DNA of 64,000 nt, taken from the NCBI GenBank assembly GCA_030867875.1, contig JAOWCC010000903.1:248001-312000 (forward strand), given 5' to 3'. The notes below the pieces were generated by a model. The model saw nothing but the letters and a program-made list of their open reading frames with translations, did not search any database and was not told the origin of the DNA. Both the position numbers and the translations under genes were made by a program. Numbering within the stretch: the stretch's first letter is position 1; each line of letters begins with the position of its first letter. This stretch comes from Actinernus sp. WN-2022 (lineage: Eukaryota; Cnidaria; Anthozoa; Actiniaria; Actinernidae). Shown piece after piece: positions 1 through 11,021 of this stretch.

Positions 1-1260
1 CAATTCATCTATTGGTTCAGTGTAGGACTAAAGGAAGTTTGTGATCTTCGACTTCGATACGTATCTGTGAAACTGCTATTATAAACAGGATAACAACATT
101 ACTCGATTTATTAATCTCAGTCAAATTTATGAGAGTGAGAAAAGGGTATAGCAGGCTAGGTCATCCCGGAAGCAGATTTAAACCGAGTAAAATACACATG
201 CAAAGGTCAGTGCACAAGGAGAAGAGGCAAGGGGTCCTTAAAATGCCGCGAAATACGACGTGAAGTATCACGACCTAGCTAGGTGGTTGAGATAAAACAA
301 GGTAAGCTGTAAGTTGACTTGGATTAGCTGACGGTAATGTTGTTTGAGATTGTCTCAATGATATATGTTATTTATATTTCGGTTTAACAGAACGAAGAAA
401 GAGCCGAGAACTTATTAACTATTATTATTAACTTTCAACCTGCAACGGTGCAAGATGGGGGCCATACGATTACGAGTTCAAATTTCTCAGGGTGAAATAT
501 AAGTATTAAAAATACGTATAATTTTCAGAAATCGTATTTATACCAGTTTCAACCCAACTTGGATCCCTTCGTGAAAATCTATAAGTTTTGATTGCTCATT
601 TTCAACGGAAAAGCATGCACAATTTTGCAATGAACACCTTCCAAAAACAATGAAAATAACTATAAATAAAAATACATGTATAGGTAAATAAGTTGTCTTT
701 TTAGTACTTTGTTTCAAGCCTGGACATGGAGAAAAAAGACAAGCTATTGATCAACCTTTTAGGCATGAGTAGAGGCAGCCTAACAGCTAGTTGGAATACC
801 TGGAGAAAACTGGGGACCACCTGCAGGAAATTGTCCAGACTGGTGTAAATTCAAGGTGTCAGCCCATGCCAGACAAACAGGAGAATGTGCGTTGCAAGAG
901 GGTAACCTGTGTTACTGCATATACAGCTTGTAGAAACATGTGTTTAGACAGATATATCCTAGAGGTCTGTATCCAAGCAAGGTGTGACACGTGTAGATGA
1001 GTTTAATTTCACAATGCAAAGTTTTAGGAAAGCTGCATATAAATAATTTGCTCTGTGGAGGTATGGAAAGATTGGCAGAGGATAGACACATTATACTGTA
1101 TCTGCATGTTGAGTTATAGCCTCTTACCCACCCTCAGTTGGGGGTTCCCTCCAGACTTTACTGAGGGTGGGTAAATTGGCTACATGTAGGCTACTTCAGT
1201 CAGGATGACTGAATCCAGTATCCTGTATCAGATGATGGTGCATGGGTTTTTGGGCTAGTT
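1..1260. other. No gene recognised
   Basis: AT-rich sequence without a supportable coding region. The only longer reading frame (791-1000) has no recognisable motif and no splice or promoter context. A perfect 15-bp inverted repeat sits at 1124-1138 and 1160-1174 and is listed separately. Confidence 0.5.
1124..1174. repeat. Hairpin-forming inverted repeat
   Basis: The 15-base arm TTACCCACCCTCAGT at 1124-1138 is exactly reverse-complementary to 1160-1174, with a 21-base loop. It may be the core of a small foldback element or MITE. No target duplication was identified. Confidence 0.6.
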
Positions 1261-1326
1261 TGCTTGCATCTTACAACTATACATCATGGCCTGGGATCAA
1301 TGGCCTGGCCTGGGATCATGGCCTGG

Positions 1327-1790
1327 TTCTTGAGACTTGGACCACAAATATGGAATTCTTTGACTCCATCTATACGTACCTTACCAAAACGTACTTTTAA
1401 AACAGAATTGAAACGCAGTCTTTTTGATATTTTATTAAAAGCTGATGACTATCTTGAAGTCTCCCAGATAATTAATGAATGTAAATAATATATTTTCCTT
1501 GAAAATATGTCATATAAGTAAATTAAATTATTGCTATGTTATCATTTAACAACACTATTTTTACTGGATATGTATAATATAGTCACGCTCTTTCTCTTTC
1601 CTTTTCCTTCTCTACTTATACGTCACAGTCAGATCTGTGCTATAATTGATTAATTAACTCCATTTGTAATATAATCACCTTTTTCTTCCCCCGCCTCGAT
1701 TAGTTTAACTATTTGCGGAAGGAAGTTTCTTGTAAGCTATAATAGCGTTTCCTAATTGGAATAAATTATTGTCTATTGTCTATTATTGTC
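1327..1790 (+). mobile_element. LINE 3' end (non-LTR retrotransposon, truncated)
   Basis: The frame ending at the stop at 1486-1488 carries the C-terminal tail typical of CR1/L2-like reverse transcriptase ORFs, a segment beginning LGPQIWNSL followed by a basic helix. It is followed by about 300 bases of 3' UTR and a short tandem tail built on ATTGTCT near 1768-1790, as expected for LINE 3' ends. The upstream part of the ORF is missing, so this is a dead 5'-truncated copy. Just upstream, at 1285-1325, a short GGCCTGGGATCA direct repeat lies outside the homologous part. Confidence 0.7.
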
Positions 1791-1799
1791 AATTCAGTA

Positions 1800-2870
1800 A
1801 AACTTTTACACATGTATTTTTACATAGCTGGCAATGGACAGACTTGTAAAATACTGTGTAAAAGTTTTACCAAATTGGCCATTGGTTCAGTATCACTCAC
1901 AATAATTTACATGCATAAGTACAAGCAATTTACTCATCTGCAATCATAGGTATACCTACTGTTCGTACCTACACCAATTTCTTTTTGCTCATTATGCAGT
2001 GCTCCCAAGAACGTCTGCTGAAATGAGCAACACATTCCTTTCCCAGAGACTGACCAATCAAAGTAAGGCTTCCAAAATCATTGGGAGGAATGCATGACGA
2101 GCCAAAAGAGCATATGCATCTATAGGAGGCTTGTGTAGGTTTATGGACAGATCTTGCTCACATTATCACATTAAAGTTAATGTGTTTGTTATTTTCCAAT
2201 AACAGATTCCTTACTGGAAATGGTATATTAAAGTAATATTTTTAAAAAACTATTTAGGCAGCCACATCAATTACAATCTCAGTTGGAACAGTGATAACTT
2301 ATATAGATTTTACATAGCTTGACATCGAAAAAGCTGGAAAACCATTATGTAATATGCCTTTTGGGTAGAAGGCATAAAGCTAGGGAACACTAAAATGTTG
2401 TTACAGAGTACATGTAGTTGTTTTGTGGTAAAAATAAATTTGACAAGTAAAGGAACATTGTTTGTGCACCCGTTTCTTCTAGAAAATAATGGTTCACCTT
2501 GGCCACTTTGAATAAATAGCAAGAATGTGGAATTATATGTAGTTCTGTTGACAATATGTGTAGTCAAATGCAATTAGACCACTACCAACCATAGGAATGT
2601 TGAGGAAACTAGTTTACAAGGGGGAAGAATAAGTATAATCCTGAAAAGCTAACAGTAGAAATGGGATGCTTATAAAGATAACTGCAATTGCAGGTTGTGG
2701 TAGCAAATTGGTATTCAATATAGCATGTCCAATAAAAATATAATTTGTACTTTAATATTCTTGGTAGGTCATCAAATTCATAACACATTTTTACTTGCTC
2801 AAATGCCATTATTTTCGGTGCACATTTCAACATCATGCTATTGAAATTAATTGTTACGACCATTCTTTAC
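1800..2870. other. No gene recognised
   Basis: AT-rich sequence. The minus-strand frames at 2310-2573 and 2609-2863 have no recognisable domains. The latter lies next to the candidate exon at 2871-2951 and would be its downstream intron. Confidence 0.4.
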
Positions 2871-2951
2871 CTTCAAATTCCTGTTCATCTTCGACTTCAT
2901 AGTCGAAATGGTGTCTCGATTTATTGTCCTCGCCTTGCTCTTCGTCTATGC
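2871..2951 (-). CDS. Candidate internal exon, acidic (unidentified gene)
   Basis: On the minus strand an 81-base open segment is bounded by a good acceptor (T-rich tract then ATTCAG) and a donor (GAAG|GTAAAG). Its length is an exact multiple of three. It encodes a highly acidic stretch rich in Asp and Glu (for example DEEQGED and EVEDEQEFE). I cannot find partner exons with confidence, so this could be one exon of an unrecognised minus-strand gene or a chance arrangement. No function can be assigned. Confidence 0.3.
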
Positions 2952-3509
2952 CTGAATTATAAAAAAAAAAACAAGCAAAAAGGACTGTAAATAACCCAAG
3001 GTAAGCTTATTTCACCCAACTATGGATATGGATTATTTTACGCAAAAAAAATGACTCCAAGTCATTTCTCACCTTGTCCTTGAGCTTGGACCCTGGTTTG
3101 AATTGAATAATTCTTCTTTGAGGAGCTTGAAGATGTAACAGGTACTCTGCGAATACGCTAGTTGCCAAGATTGTCCTTCCTTATGTTCCAGAGTTAAAAT
3201 ACAGACGACCTAAATCTTATGCATCGAGCATTGCTAGGTAAACACGCAGTCTTCCCATTCTTGGCTGAAAGGCCGGGTCTATCTCGCACCAGACCGCGAG
3301 ACGGTTCACTCAAAATAATACTGATCTAAAGAAATTTTTGGGTAAAAATAACTGTCAAAATGTTAAGTTATAAAGAAAGAAAGTAAAAATTAACGTTATT
3401 CGAAAGTTAGAGGAAGGAAAACAGGCGATGGAAACGGATTTCTCACTTCGCTCTAAATATTGGACTTTTCGACTCTCACAAAATGGCGACTCGGAAGTGT
3501 GGGGCGCGC

Positions 3510-3862
3510 TATGCGTGATGGTCGACCCTGGGTCTTTAAAAAGACTAAGCGACTGAATATTGTGTGCAGATATTGTGGTAGAGCATTCCATAGAGTCGGA
3601 GCCGCTGTCTCAGTACTATGGTATTGACGATACGTAGATTGTAACAGTGGGTACAAGCTAGAATGCGTCATATGAGAATGGACTTGGTTGAATACCGCGC
3701 GTTCCGTAAGTTTGATACATAGACCAAGTTACTAATTGGACGAAGGTTTTTAAATGCAGGATCCAAACCTGGCTTCTTCAATAAGGGCGATACCACAGCC
3801 TCTTTCCATTCATCAGGGAAACATCCAGAGTCATAGCAATTCAGATCAGTTAACCTATCCAC
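3510..3862 (-). mobile_element. CR1-like LINE reverse-transcriptase fragment, internally deleted
   Basis: On the minus strand, 3862-3752 encodes the N-terminal RT block with FPDEWK, PLLKK and the NLRPISNL motif. The next block in another frame (3671-3600) carries LYPLLQS and YRQYHSTETA, the next conserved RT segment. This is joined directly to the C-terminal WNALP motif, so the catalytic palm (YxDD region) is deleted. Frameshifts and the deletion show an inactive copy. The assignment to a CR1-like clade rests on these motifs. Confidence 0.75.
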
Positions 3863-4175
3863 ATAATAACGAACTGCCTGAACGAATTAAATTCTTTGCG
3901 GCTGCTGTGCATTTGTTGCCAGTTATTTGGAACTTTAGAGAAGCCATGCGTACCAAGTTGGAAAATGAAGGGCACAAAAGACAGCTTTGTAGAAACCATG
4001 CAATCACACGTAGCCATGTTAAACGATGTGATGAGACTGTGGACATTGAAAGTAGTCACATCTGATGTTCTAAATACTTAACAAGTTGATATAGCTTGAT
4101 ATAGTACAAAAGCATGTTAGTCGCAGTTGTTTCTACTGCCCTACGAAATCGTAGGTCCACGTAGAATTCATCGAA

Positions 4176-4355
4176 ATGGCTGAAGACTTTCACAGATGGC
4201 AATCTTGCAAAAGGTGCCACAAAGACCTAACCAACGTCACCACACATAGCATCATCACATGCAATCACTGTAAAACTGTACAGCGCTCCTCTACTTGTTT
4301 AAGCAAATGCAGCAGATGCCTTACCATTTTTATTTATATTTTCGTCGCTTCTTGA
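4176..4355 (+). CDS. Short Cys-rich ORF with CxxC pairs (59 aa)
   Basis: ATG at 4176 opens a 59-residue frame ending in TGA at 4353-4355. It contains CKRC, CNHC and a terminal CSRC pair, a spacing that suggests a zinc ribbon like those at the C-terminus of OB-fold/RPA1-like proteins. It lies directly upstream of the SWIM/YqaJ pseudogene and may be an unrelated retro-fragment or a first exon. No catalytic or partner domain is visible. The zinc-ribbon reading is an inference from cysteine spacing only. Confidence 0.35.
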   Translation: MAEDFHRWQSCKRCHKDLTNVTTHSIITCNHCKTVQRSSTCLSKCSRCLTIFIYIFVAS

Positions 4356-4391
4356 CGACAGTTTTAACCTTTTCGTTATCAACATTCTAGG

Positions 4392-5530
4392 GTGAAAGAT
4401 TACATGAAGTTAAACCGCAAACTGGTCGACCCAGACGGCCTTGGTCTCTGTGATGACATCAGCCCAGAATCTAGATCTTTGAAGGGATTTCCCACAGAAG
4501 GGTATACAGATGACCTTTCCAATATCCCTAACATAGACTATAACATGATTTGGAAGTTCATGGTCCAAAACGTTGCTGGAAAGGGAACCTCTACCGCAAC
4601 ACCTTTAATTAAAGGATATAATTTCTTTAAATCTGGCCATATTGTTAAGTTGGAAAAACATAATAGAATCCTAAGTGAAGATGGATTGATTCATATCAGG
4701 GGAAGGATTTTGCTATCAATGAAGAAAAATATTGTCTATACTGCGTACATTACTTTAAAGGATAGTAAAGTTCTACGTGGCAAGTGCGGATGTCCTGCTG
4801 GTATTAAGGGACACTGTAATCATGTATCTGCTATGTTGTTCTTCCTTGAAGAAAGTTGTAAACAGAATGCAGAGAATAGGCCTTGTACATCCCAGCCATG
4901 TACTTGGAACAAACCGAGTAGGAAAAGGAAAGTAGATAACCTTCCCATTTATCAGGTGAAGTTCACAAAACATGAACATGGAAAAAAGAAAACAGTTGTA
5001 AGTCCAAGAAATGATGTGAGGGCCCTGCATCAGAGACATTTAAGTAGAACAGAACTCTATGATTTCAGATGCAAACTTGAGAGCCTAGCAAGTAAAGGAC
5101 AAGATATTGGACTTTTACACATTTTACCAAGGAAAAGTACCCAGGAAGTGCTTGAAGACATCAATCATGATCATGATTACTGTAAATTATCCAGTCACAC
5201 TGAGACATCAACGCTTAATGGCGCTAAGAGTATTGGACAAGGAGATGCAATCATCTCCATCCAGTAAGCATTGATGAGCTGAAAGGGCGTTGCAGTACAA
5301 TAAAAAGAAAACTTGATCTTGATAGAGACCACATCAAGTTGATTGAAAGTGAAACTAGAGACCAAGCAATGACAGCAGAAAGTAAATTGAAGTGGAATGA
5401 TGCTAGCAAAGTGAGAATTACAGCATCAAAATGTAAGCGTGTTGCAACTATGAGAGAAACAACCTCTCCAAATATTGCACTACAAGGGATCTTGCATTAC
5501 AAACAACCACATCAAACTAGTTCAGCATGA
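4392..5530 (+). pseudogene. SWIM zinc finger / YqaJ-like nuclease protein, broken
   Basis: The first frame (to 5267) follows an acceptor-like ATTCTAG and contains a SWIM zinc-binding signature, CGCPAG followed by CNHV, around residues 130-145. Then come a Cys/Trp-rich linker and a basic region (NKPSRKRK). A +1 shift near 5250 moves into a second frame, which carries a basic helix and then WNDASKVRITASKC, the start of a lambda-exonuclease/YqaJ-type domain (conserved RITAS). The frame stops at 5528-5530, so the nuclease catalytic Asp/Glu/Lys residues are absent. SWIM plus YqaJ fusions are known as multi-copy genes in animals and are thought to derive from mobile DNA. This copy is truncated and frameshifted. 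Confidence 0.65.
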
Positions 5531-5569
5531 AATGATCAAGTGGTATACATATCAGTATGTACATGTTAT

Positions 5570-6164
5570 CTAGCTGGTCTACCCAATGACCGAAATGGAA
5601 AGCCCAGCTGGTGTTACACCATCCAGTCAGAGTCGATGTCTGCTTTTGTTAAATCAAATCCCTCTGTTAGTCATCTGAGTAAACTCCAGTTTACGAAACA
5701 TGTTTTTGAAGCCATACACCTGCGTCAGCAAGAGGAGCTTGCTCTGGTGGTTGCTTCTCTCAGTGAGGTGTATGAGCTCACAGACAACGCCCAATATCTT
5801 GCTGTGCCAGCAGTATACGGCACTCCACTATAACGACAATCACTTCGTCCTTGAATTCCTGTCAGAGGGATTTAAGACTTGTAAGACGTGGGAGGTACAA
5901 TTATGTCACTGGAGGAAGATAATACCCTTCGACATGGTACTGTCACACAAAGAGAGGTGGTACTATCTGTTGGATGGTGACCCGTCCAAAAAGGTTAACA
6001 GCAAAGAAACCAAGAGATTTTACCACACCACGAGCAAGTGTATAAAGACCAGGTTTCCTTACTTCACGCCTGGTTCAGTGGAAATCCACAATACGGTGCT
6101 CCCGCTGATGACCACCTCGCACAAGTCCTACATAACCAAGGAACTTGGCTTCAAGTTTGATTGA
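5570..6164 (+). pseudogene. Unrecognised conserved-looking protein, frameshifted
   Basis: Two overlapping frames look like one protein. The first (to about 5828) runs from LAGLPNDRNGK through a helical acidic region. The second continues with NDNHFVLEFLSEGFKTC to a stop at 6162-6164. The switch occurs at 5826-5832 and needs a single base change. The C-terminal part has spaced cysteines, a HWRKIIPFDMV segment, aromatic-rich RWYYLLDG and TKRFYH, and ends ITKELGFKFD. An acceptor-like TTATCTAG precedes the first frame. I do not recognise the family. The composition suggests a zinc-binding nuclear or repeat-derived protein, but no function is claimed. Confidence 0.4.
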
Positions 6165-6593
6165 ACAGTTACAATGGCGGACTTCACATAACTTTTGACG
6201 CAAGTGTTGATGCAAGGGTTGACGCAATGAAGTTACGAAATTCGACGGCGAACTTTCGTTTGAATTTGCGAACTTCACAAAATGAACTTTGGAAACTTTG
6301 ATTCAAACTTTGAAAATCAGCTGTTAAGATAATTAGTAGTTAATTTTATTTACTTGTGATACCCAAGCTGAAGTTCCCGAATTAACAAATACTGGTACTC
6401 GAAGGACCTCCACAAACGTGCTGAACATTTGGTTGTCTCGCTTCAAATCACTCTTTCATCACCTGAAGAATGCTTTGACCACACCCAGCGATAATTTTCT
6501 AACCGGGATATCAATTTTTGGTTGATATACAGAGTTCTTTTTGGTTGCCTATTGTTTCCGAGTGAGTCCGTTGTAATAACAAGAAAATACAGC

Positions 6594-6796
6594 GGGGTCT
6601 TCGTTTTCCAGTTTAGCCCACGAAATTAGGAAAACGAAGACCTTAACATAAAAATAATTAAATTTCACCGTAAGTATAATGTTTTGTATGTTACTGCATA
6701 ATAAATGAGGGGGTCTTCGTTTTCGGGTCTTCGCTTTCAGGTCTTCGTTTTCCAGGGCTTAGGTCTTCATTTTCCAGGTCTTCGTTTTCCGAACAC
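6594..6796. repeat. Interspersed GGTCTTCGTTTTCC repeats
   Basis: The 14-mer GGTCTTCGTTTTCC and close variants occur about six times in direct orientation between 6594 and 6792. One copy is inverted (6631-6645), so the first two copies form a hairpin. This is probably part of a MITE-like repeat. No coding potential was seen. Confidence 0.55.
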
Positions 6797-6798
6797 CC

Positions 6799-6818
6799 GG
6801 TGGATAGCGCTATCCACC
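6799..6818. repeat. Perfect 20-bp palindrome
   Basis: GGTGGATAGCGCTATCCACC reads identically on both strands. It directly follows the GGTCTTCG repeat block and could be the fused ends of a small foldback element or a protein-binding dyad. Confidence 0.6.
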
Positions 6819-7177
6819 AAGCAAACAACTAGTCCAGTCATCCTATGATTTTTTTATGGTCAATCTCAAACAAATTGCAACAGAATATTTCTCACCGCCA
6901 AATGATATAGATAGTGGTCCACTTAATAACATACTAAAAATCCCCCAAAATCCGCGTGGTGGAACATGCTCAAATTTGGCATTACATGATTTCGAGCTAT
7001 CACCACAGGGTACCCGCGTCGAGAAAAGTCATGGCTCAAGTAAAAAAAAAATTAATGTTTTTTTCCTTTACCACTGATTTCATTGCTTTGCGGTCGCACG
7101 AAAAAAGTTGCAGCGCGCGATTTGGCGATACTCTTCCGTCAATCAACAAAGTGGGCGGGACTACGTACTGATTCAAG

Positions 7178-10100
7178 ATGGCGAACGTGGAGTTGTCACT
7201 CGCGAATAAGATGGAGGAGGTCGTTGGAATACAACTTCCCTTAGAAGACGGGCCACAAATCTGGGATTATGAGAATGATACGGTATGAAATCTGAGATTT
7301 GACCGTGAAAAACGTTTTTTTACTCTGACTCGAGAGTAATAACTTGTTAAGCTTTTTCTTAGCGTGTGCCGGCCGGTGTGGCGGGAATAAAGCCACTGAT
7401 AAAGAATTCTTATTGCTTTAACTTATAGCTGTTTTTTTTTTGCCCGCTGTTTGACTCTAGAGAGAGGTTGCACTTTATCTTCAAACAACTAAAGGCAAAA
7501 CTGTGAGTGGAACGGAGCACACGCCTTTCGAGTTGCCCCATAGGTGGACGTTTGAAACACTGAAATCCTGCATCCACGACTTTGTTTCACGTGTTGTGGC
7601 GAATGGAGCCAAGGATGCGATTGTTTTGAATCAGCTGTACTACAAGAAAAAGGGGAGGAGCAAATCCCTAGTAGCGCTGAACAATGACCATGACATTCCA
7701 GCATTGCTTCAAGAATATCCGTTGACTTGGCCCGGAAGCGGGAGAAGGAGAAAAGCCACCTTTGTTTTGGCAGTGGATTGGTGCTACAAGGACAACAATC
7801 AGTCGAGCGGTAGGTATAAATGTTATGTTCGATTTCCTCCATCGTCATAATTTTCCTATTTGGCCCAAGTCTACTTTGATGGTTAGGCAATATTTTTTCT
7901 TCTTTTCTTTCCTTATTTACAGAGCTCAGTTCCTCGCCAAAAACACCACGCCGATCACCTCGAATAGCCGCATGCCAGCAAGACACAGATGTCTATGTAT
8001 TCGAGGCTGTGAAAGGAAAAAACGACATGAAGCTGTCCAACACCTCAACAGTACTTCGCGGATGTTTGAAACAAAATTACACTCTGGCAAGATTGAAGGA
8101 GCGTCTGATGACCATGGACGCTACTTCGGTGGTGTATGTTCCATCGAATGGCCTGTATTGGCTAAGGAGGGGGAACAAACAAATGGTAGCGCTGAATACT
8201 GAGGACGACTGGAGATGTTGTATTGATGACTACAAAGACCCCAAAGGAAACATAAAACCTGTGAGAATCGCATGTGCAACAGTAAGCCTGGAAATTCCTG
8301 CAGGTAATTTGGGATCCTTGTTTTTTCTTTGTCTATATGGGGTTGGGAGGCTGGTAGCTTTTGGAAAAACAGTCTGGATAAAAAGTCTACCCCCTCTTTT
8401 TCCCCCTCAAATTAAGACCCCTTCCAAAAAAATTGTTTACAAATTTTTACCCCCTCCCTCCCCTCTAAATCCATACCTTGAATATTGTTATTTTCAACAA
8501 GAAGAGGTGTAACTGGAATCACCGATAAATATTTTACCGCTGACTGTTTATTGCCATGCTCATCCGGTTAAATACTCATCAGACTTCCTGTGGGACGTCA
8601 TTTTGTTCTTAAATATTTTGTATAAAATCTCTAAAATCTTCTCTATAAAATTTTACCCCCTCTTAGTTCTTTAGAATTTTAAAATTTACCCCCATAAATT
8701 TTGCATGTTCAAAAATTTTACCTCCCCCATAAAACCACCAGCCCCCCTGCGGCATAATAAATGAACAGTCCCTTACCCCACATCAATAGGCTGAATCAAG
8801 CATTTTAATTTCTAATACTGTAACAGTATCTTTGCCCCATATCACAGATGAAGTACATTGTATATGCTACTACATCCAACTTCCAGTTCTAGAATCAACT
8901 CAGCTTCGTTTTGTTTTTCACTGCTGTAGGGGGGTTAGGGGTTGAGAAAATGTAGGGGTTGAGAAAATGTAGCACAGAGCTATCCAGGTGCCAGTAAAAC
9001 ATTTTTGTCTATCATGACATTTCCATACTTGTCAAGTTATAAATAATAATGGAACATTTAATAGCAGAATGAGAAGGGAACTGCTATATTTTTTCATCAA
9101 CTGTTTATGGTTATTATATTTTGCATAATTCTGGAACCTTTCTTTGTTTTCATGTGTTGCCCACTATCAGCACTGTAGCAAGACATGGTAAAGTGGTGGT
9201 GGTGGAGAGTTTGCAAAGTTAATAATTATGGGCCCTTTTCAGACAAAATTTGAAATAAGTCCCTTCCCCCCTCCCCCAGCAAATAAGTCCCTTCCCCCTT
9301 CCTCCAGCAAATAAGTACCCTTCCCATCCCCCTCTTTTTTGTTGGGCAACTAGGAGGTACCAAACAACAGTAGGCCTAACGTTTGTTGTTTTTATTTGTT
9401 GTAAATTTGGAATCATACTTTAGCAGCTGTGCATCATGTCAATATAAGAAACCAGTCGCATCCCTTGCTATGGCTCTGATTATAGAAAGCAGATCAAAGG
9501 ACTCATTTCCTCTATAGGGATTTCTTCCACAACCAACAGAAAGAGATGTCTTGAATTCTCAAATGTGGATGAAAGGGATTCAGTAGGGCCTCCAAAGCTA
9601 AAGGCTGGAGAAAACGAGTTGTGGAATGAAGTTCATGTATCTCTTGTTAGGGACCTTGAGAAAAAAGGTACAATTGGAAGATATGGAGTCCAACACCTAA
9701 AGCTTTGGACTGATGAGATCATTAATGGAAAGTCATCAGGCATAGGTGATGAGCCAATTTGGCAGAATTTCATAGACCAGGTTGGAATCCCACCAAAATC
9801 TCCCAGAGATGCATCCAGTAAAGAGAAAGCGAGTCCTACAGCGATGACAACAGATGAGCTGTTAAAAGCCATGTTTATCCAAAATCAACAAAGAATGGAA
9901 CTTGAATGTAAAAGAGCAGAAACGTTTCAAAATTCTCTGATGGCCATGATGGTAGCCACTTCACCAATGCTTCAGCAAAAGGTATTTTAAAAATAGCTAC
10001 AGCTAGATGATTACCAATAGTAAAAATTGGAAACACACAGGTAGTGATCATTTAATTTCGAAATCAAAAATGTTTGACCAAAATGAAAACAATCTACATG

Positions 10101-10848
10101 TAGTTGCATTTGTGACCATAATGGTCGAAATTATGGTCGCAGATTCCAGCCCTGATACTATAAGCAGATTATACTTTATTCTCTGAGTTAAGTACAATCA
10201 TTATGATAATGATTGCATATAAAAATAGTATTGAGAAAAGTCACCTTCATCAGTACTGTATAAATTATCTTGTGTCATGATTTGAAATACAGTGGCACCC
10301 ATCGCCTTACTCCAGGACTTGTACATACATTGTAGGGTTGTCACTAAGAATATATATTGTCCACTGCATGGATCCTAGCTCCTTTTAGTCAGCATTCAAT
10401 AAAAGGTACTTGAGTGTTCTGTGTAGTATGAATACTCAGCCAGCTAATTTAGCCAGCTGCCAGCACTTAGTGACAGCCCTGTGTACTACTACAGTGTGGA
10501 TTGTTAATATTCTGTTCTTTTTTGCCAAAGGTCTACAGTCCATCCCTGTCTAAATTGACACTACCCCAGAACATCAACCAGCAAAAAACAGTTCTACAGT
10601 ACACAACTGAAGACTGCATCAAGTTCCTGAGGAATTCAAATCTGGCACATCTGGAACCAAACTTTATTAGAGCAGAGGTTGATGGGTCTCTGCTAACGAG
10701 CTTGAGTAATCCACATGTAAATGATAGCATTTTGGTAGGATTAGGCATTCACAATAGAAGTGACAAGCAGGCAATTATATATGCAGTAAGGCAGGAAATG
10801 TCACAGTCACCATCAACAAGTGCCTTAAACTTGAGTTTCACTGACTAG
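7178..10848 (+). CDS. Five-exon gene: two PB1-like domains plus C-terminal SAM domain (about 538 aa)
   Basis: Exons 7178-7282, 7461-7809, 7923-8303, 9518-9981 and 10531-10848 join in phase (0,1,1,0) with GT-AG borders and give 539 codons including the stop TAG. The ATG is in good context (AAGATGG). Residues about 50-142 and 165-275 each show a strand-helix-strand pattern with a similar core: LYYKKKGRSKSLVALNND in the first and LYWLRRGNKQMVALNTED in the second. This resembles duplicated PB1 (ubiquitin-like) domains with an acidic OPCA-type segment. The linker between them is Ser/Pro/Arg-rich. Residues 300-430 include a Trp-rich helical block and a coiled-coil-like stretch. Residues about 457-525 (YTTEDCIKFL to KQAIIYAVRQ) form a SAM domain. 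PB1 and SAM domains both mediate oligomerisation, so a scaffold role is inferred. The protein family itself is not recognised. It looks intact and host-like. Confidence 0.8.
8341..9400. repeat. Low-complexity CCCCCT-rich blocks in intron 3
   Basis: Two pyrimidine-rich patches, 8385-8750 (TACCCCCTC-type) and 9240-9330 (AAGTCCCTTCCCCC-type), lie in the third intron of the PB1-SAM gene. The first is flanked by GGAGGCTGGTAGCTTTT near 8346 and an approximate complement near 8728-8745, which suggests a decayed MITE. No exon is supported here. Confidence 0.4.
10334..10480. mobile_element. MITE in intron 4
   Basis: Near-perfect 15-bp terminal inverted repeats, AGGGTTGTCACTAAG at 10334-10348 and CTTAGTGACAGCCCT at 10466-10480, flank about 117 bases of non-coding sequence. 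It sits inside the intron of the PB1-SAM gene just before the SAM exon. No clear target duplication was identified. Confidence 0.6.
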
Positions 10849-11021
10849 ATCCAGTAATGGAATGACATGTAACATGGGGGACTTAACTTAAAAAACGAGA
10901 GGTTTTCCGTGGTTATGGGCTCTGCTGTGAATAGCAAAAGTTTGTCAGACAGTATAACGTGCATTGAGAATACAATGCTTAAACTCAGTGATGGGGAAAA
11001 AAGAAGGCTCGTCTCTATGGG

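Noticed and set aside
7489..7986. 165-codon minus-strand frame
   Set aside because: Shadow of exons 2-3 of the PB1-SAM gene.
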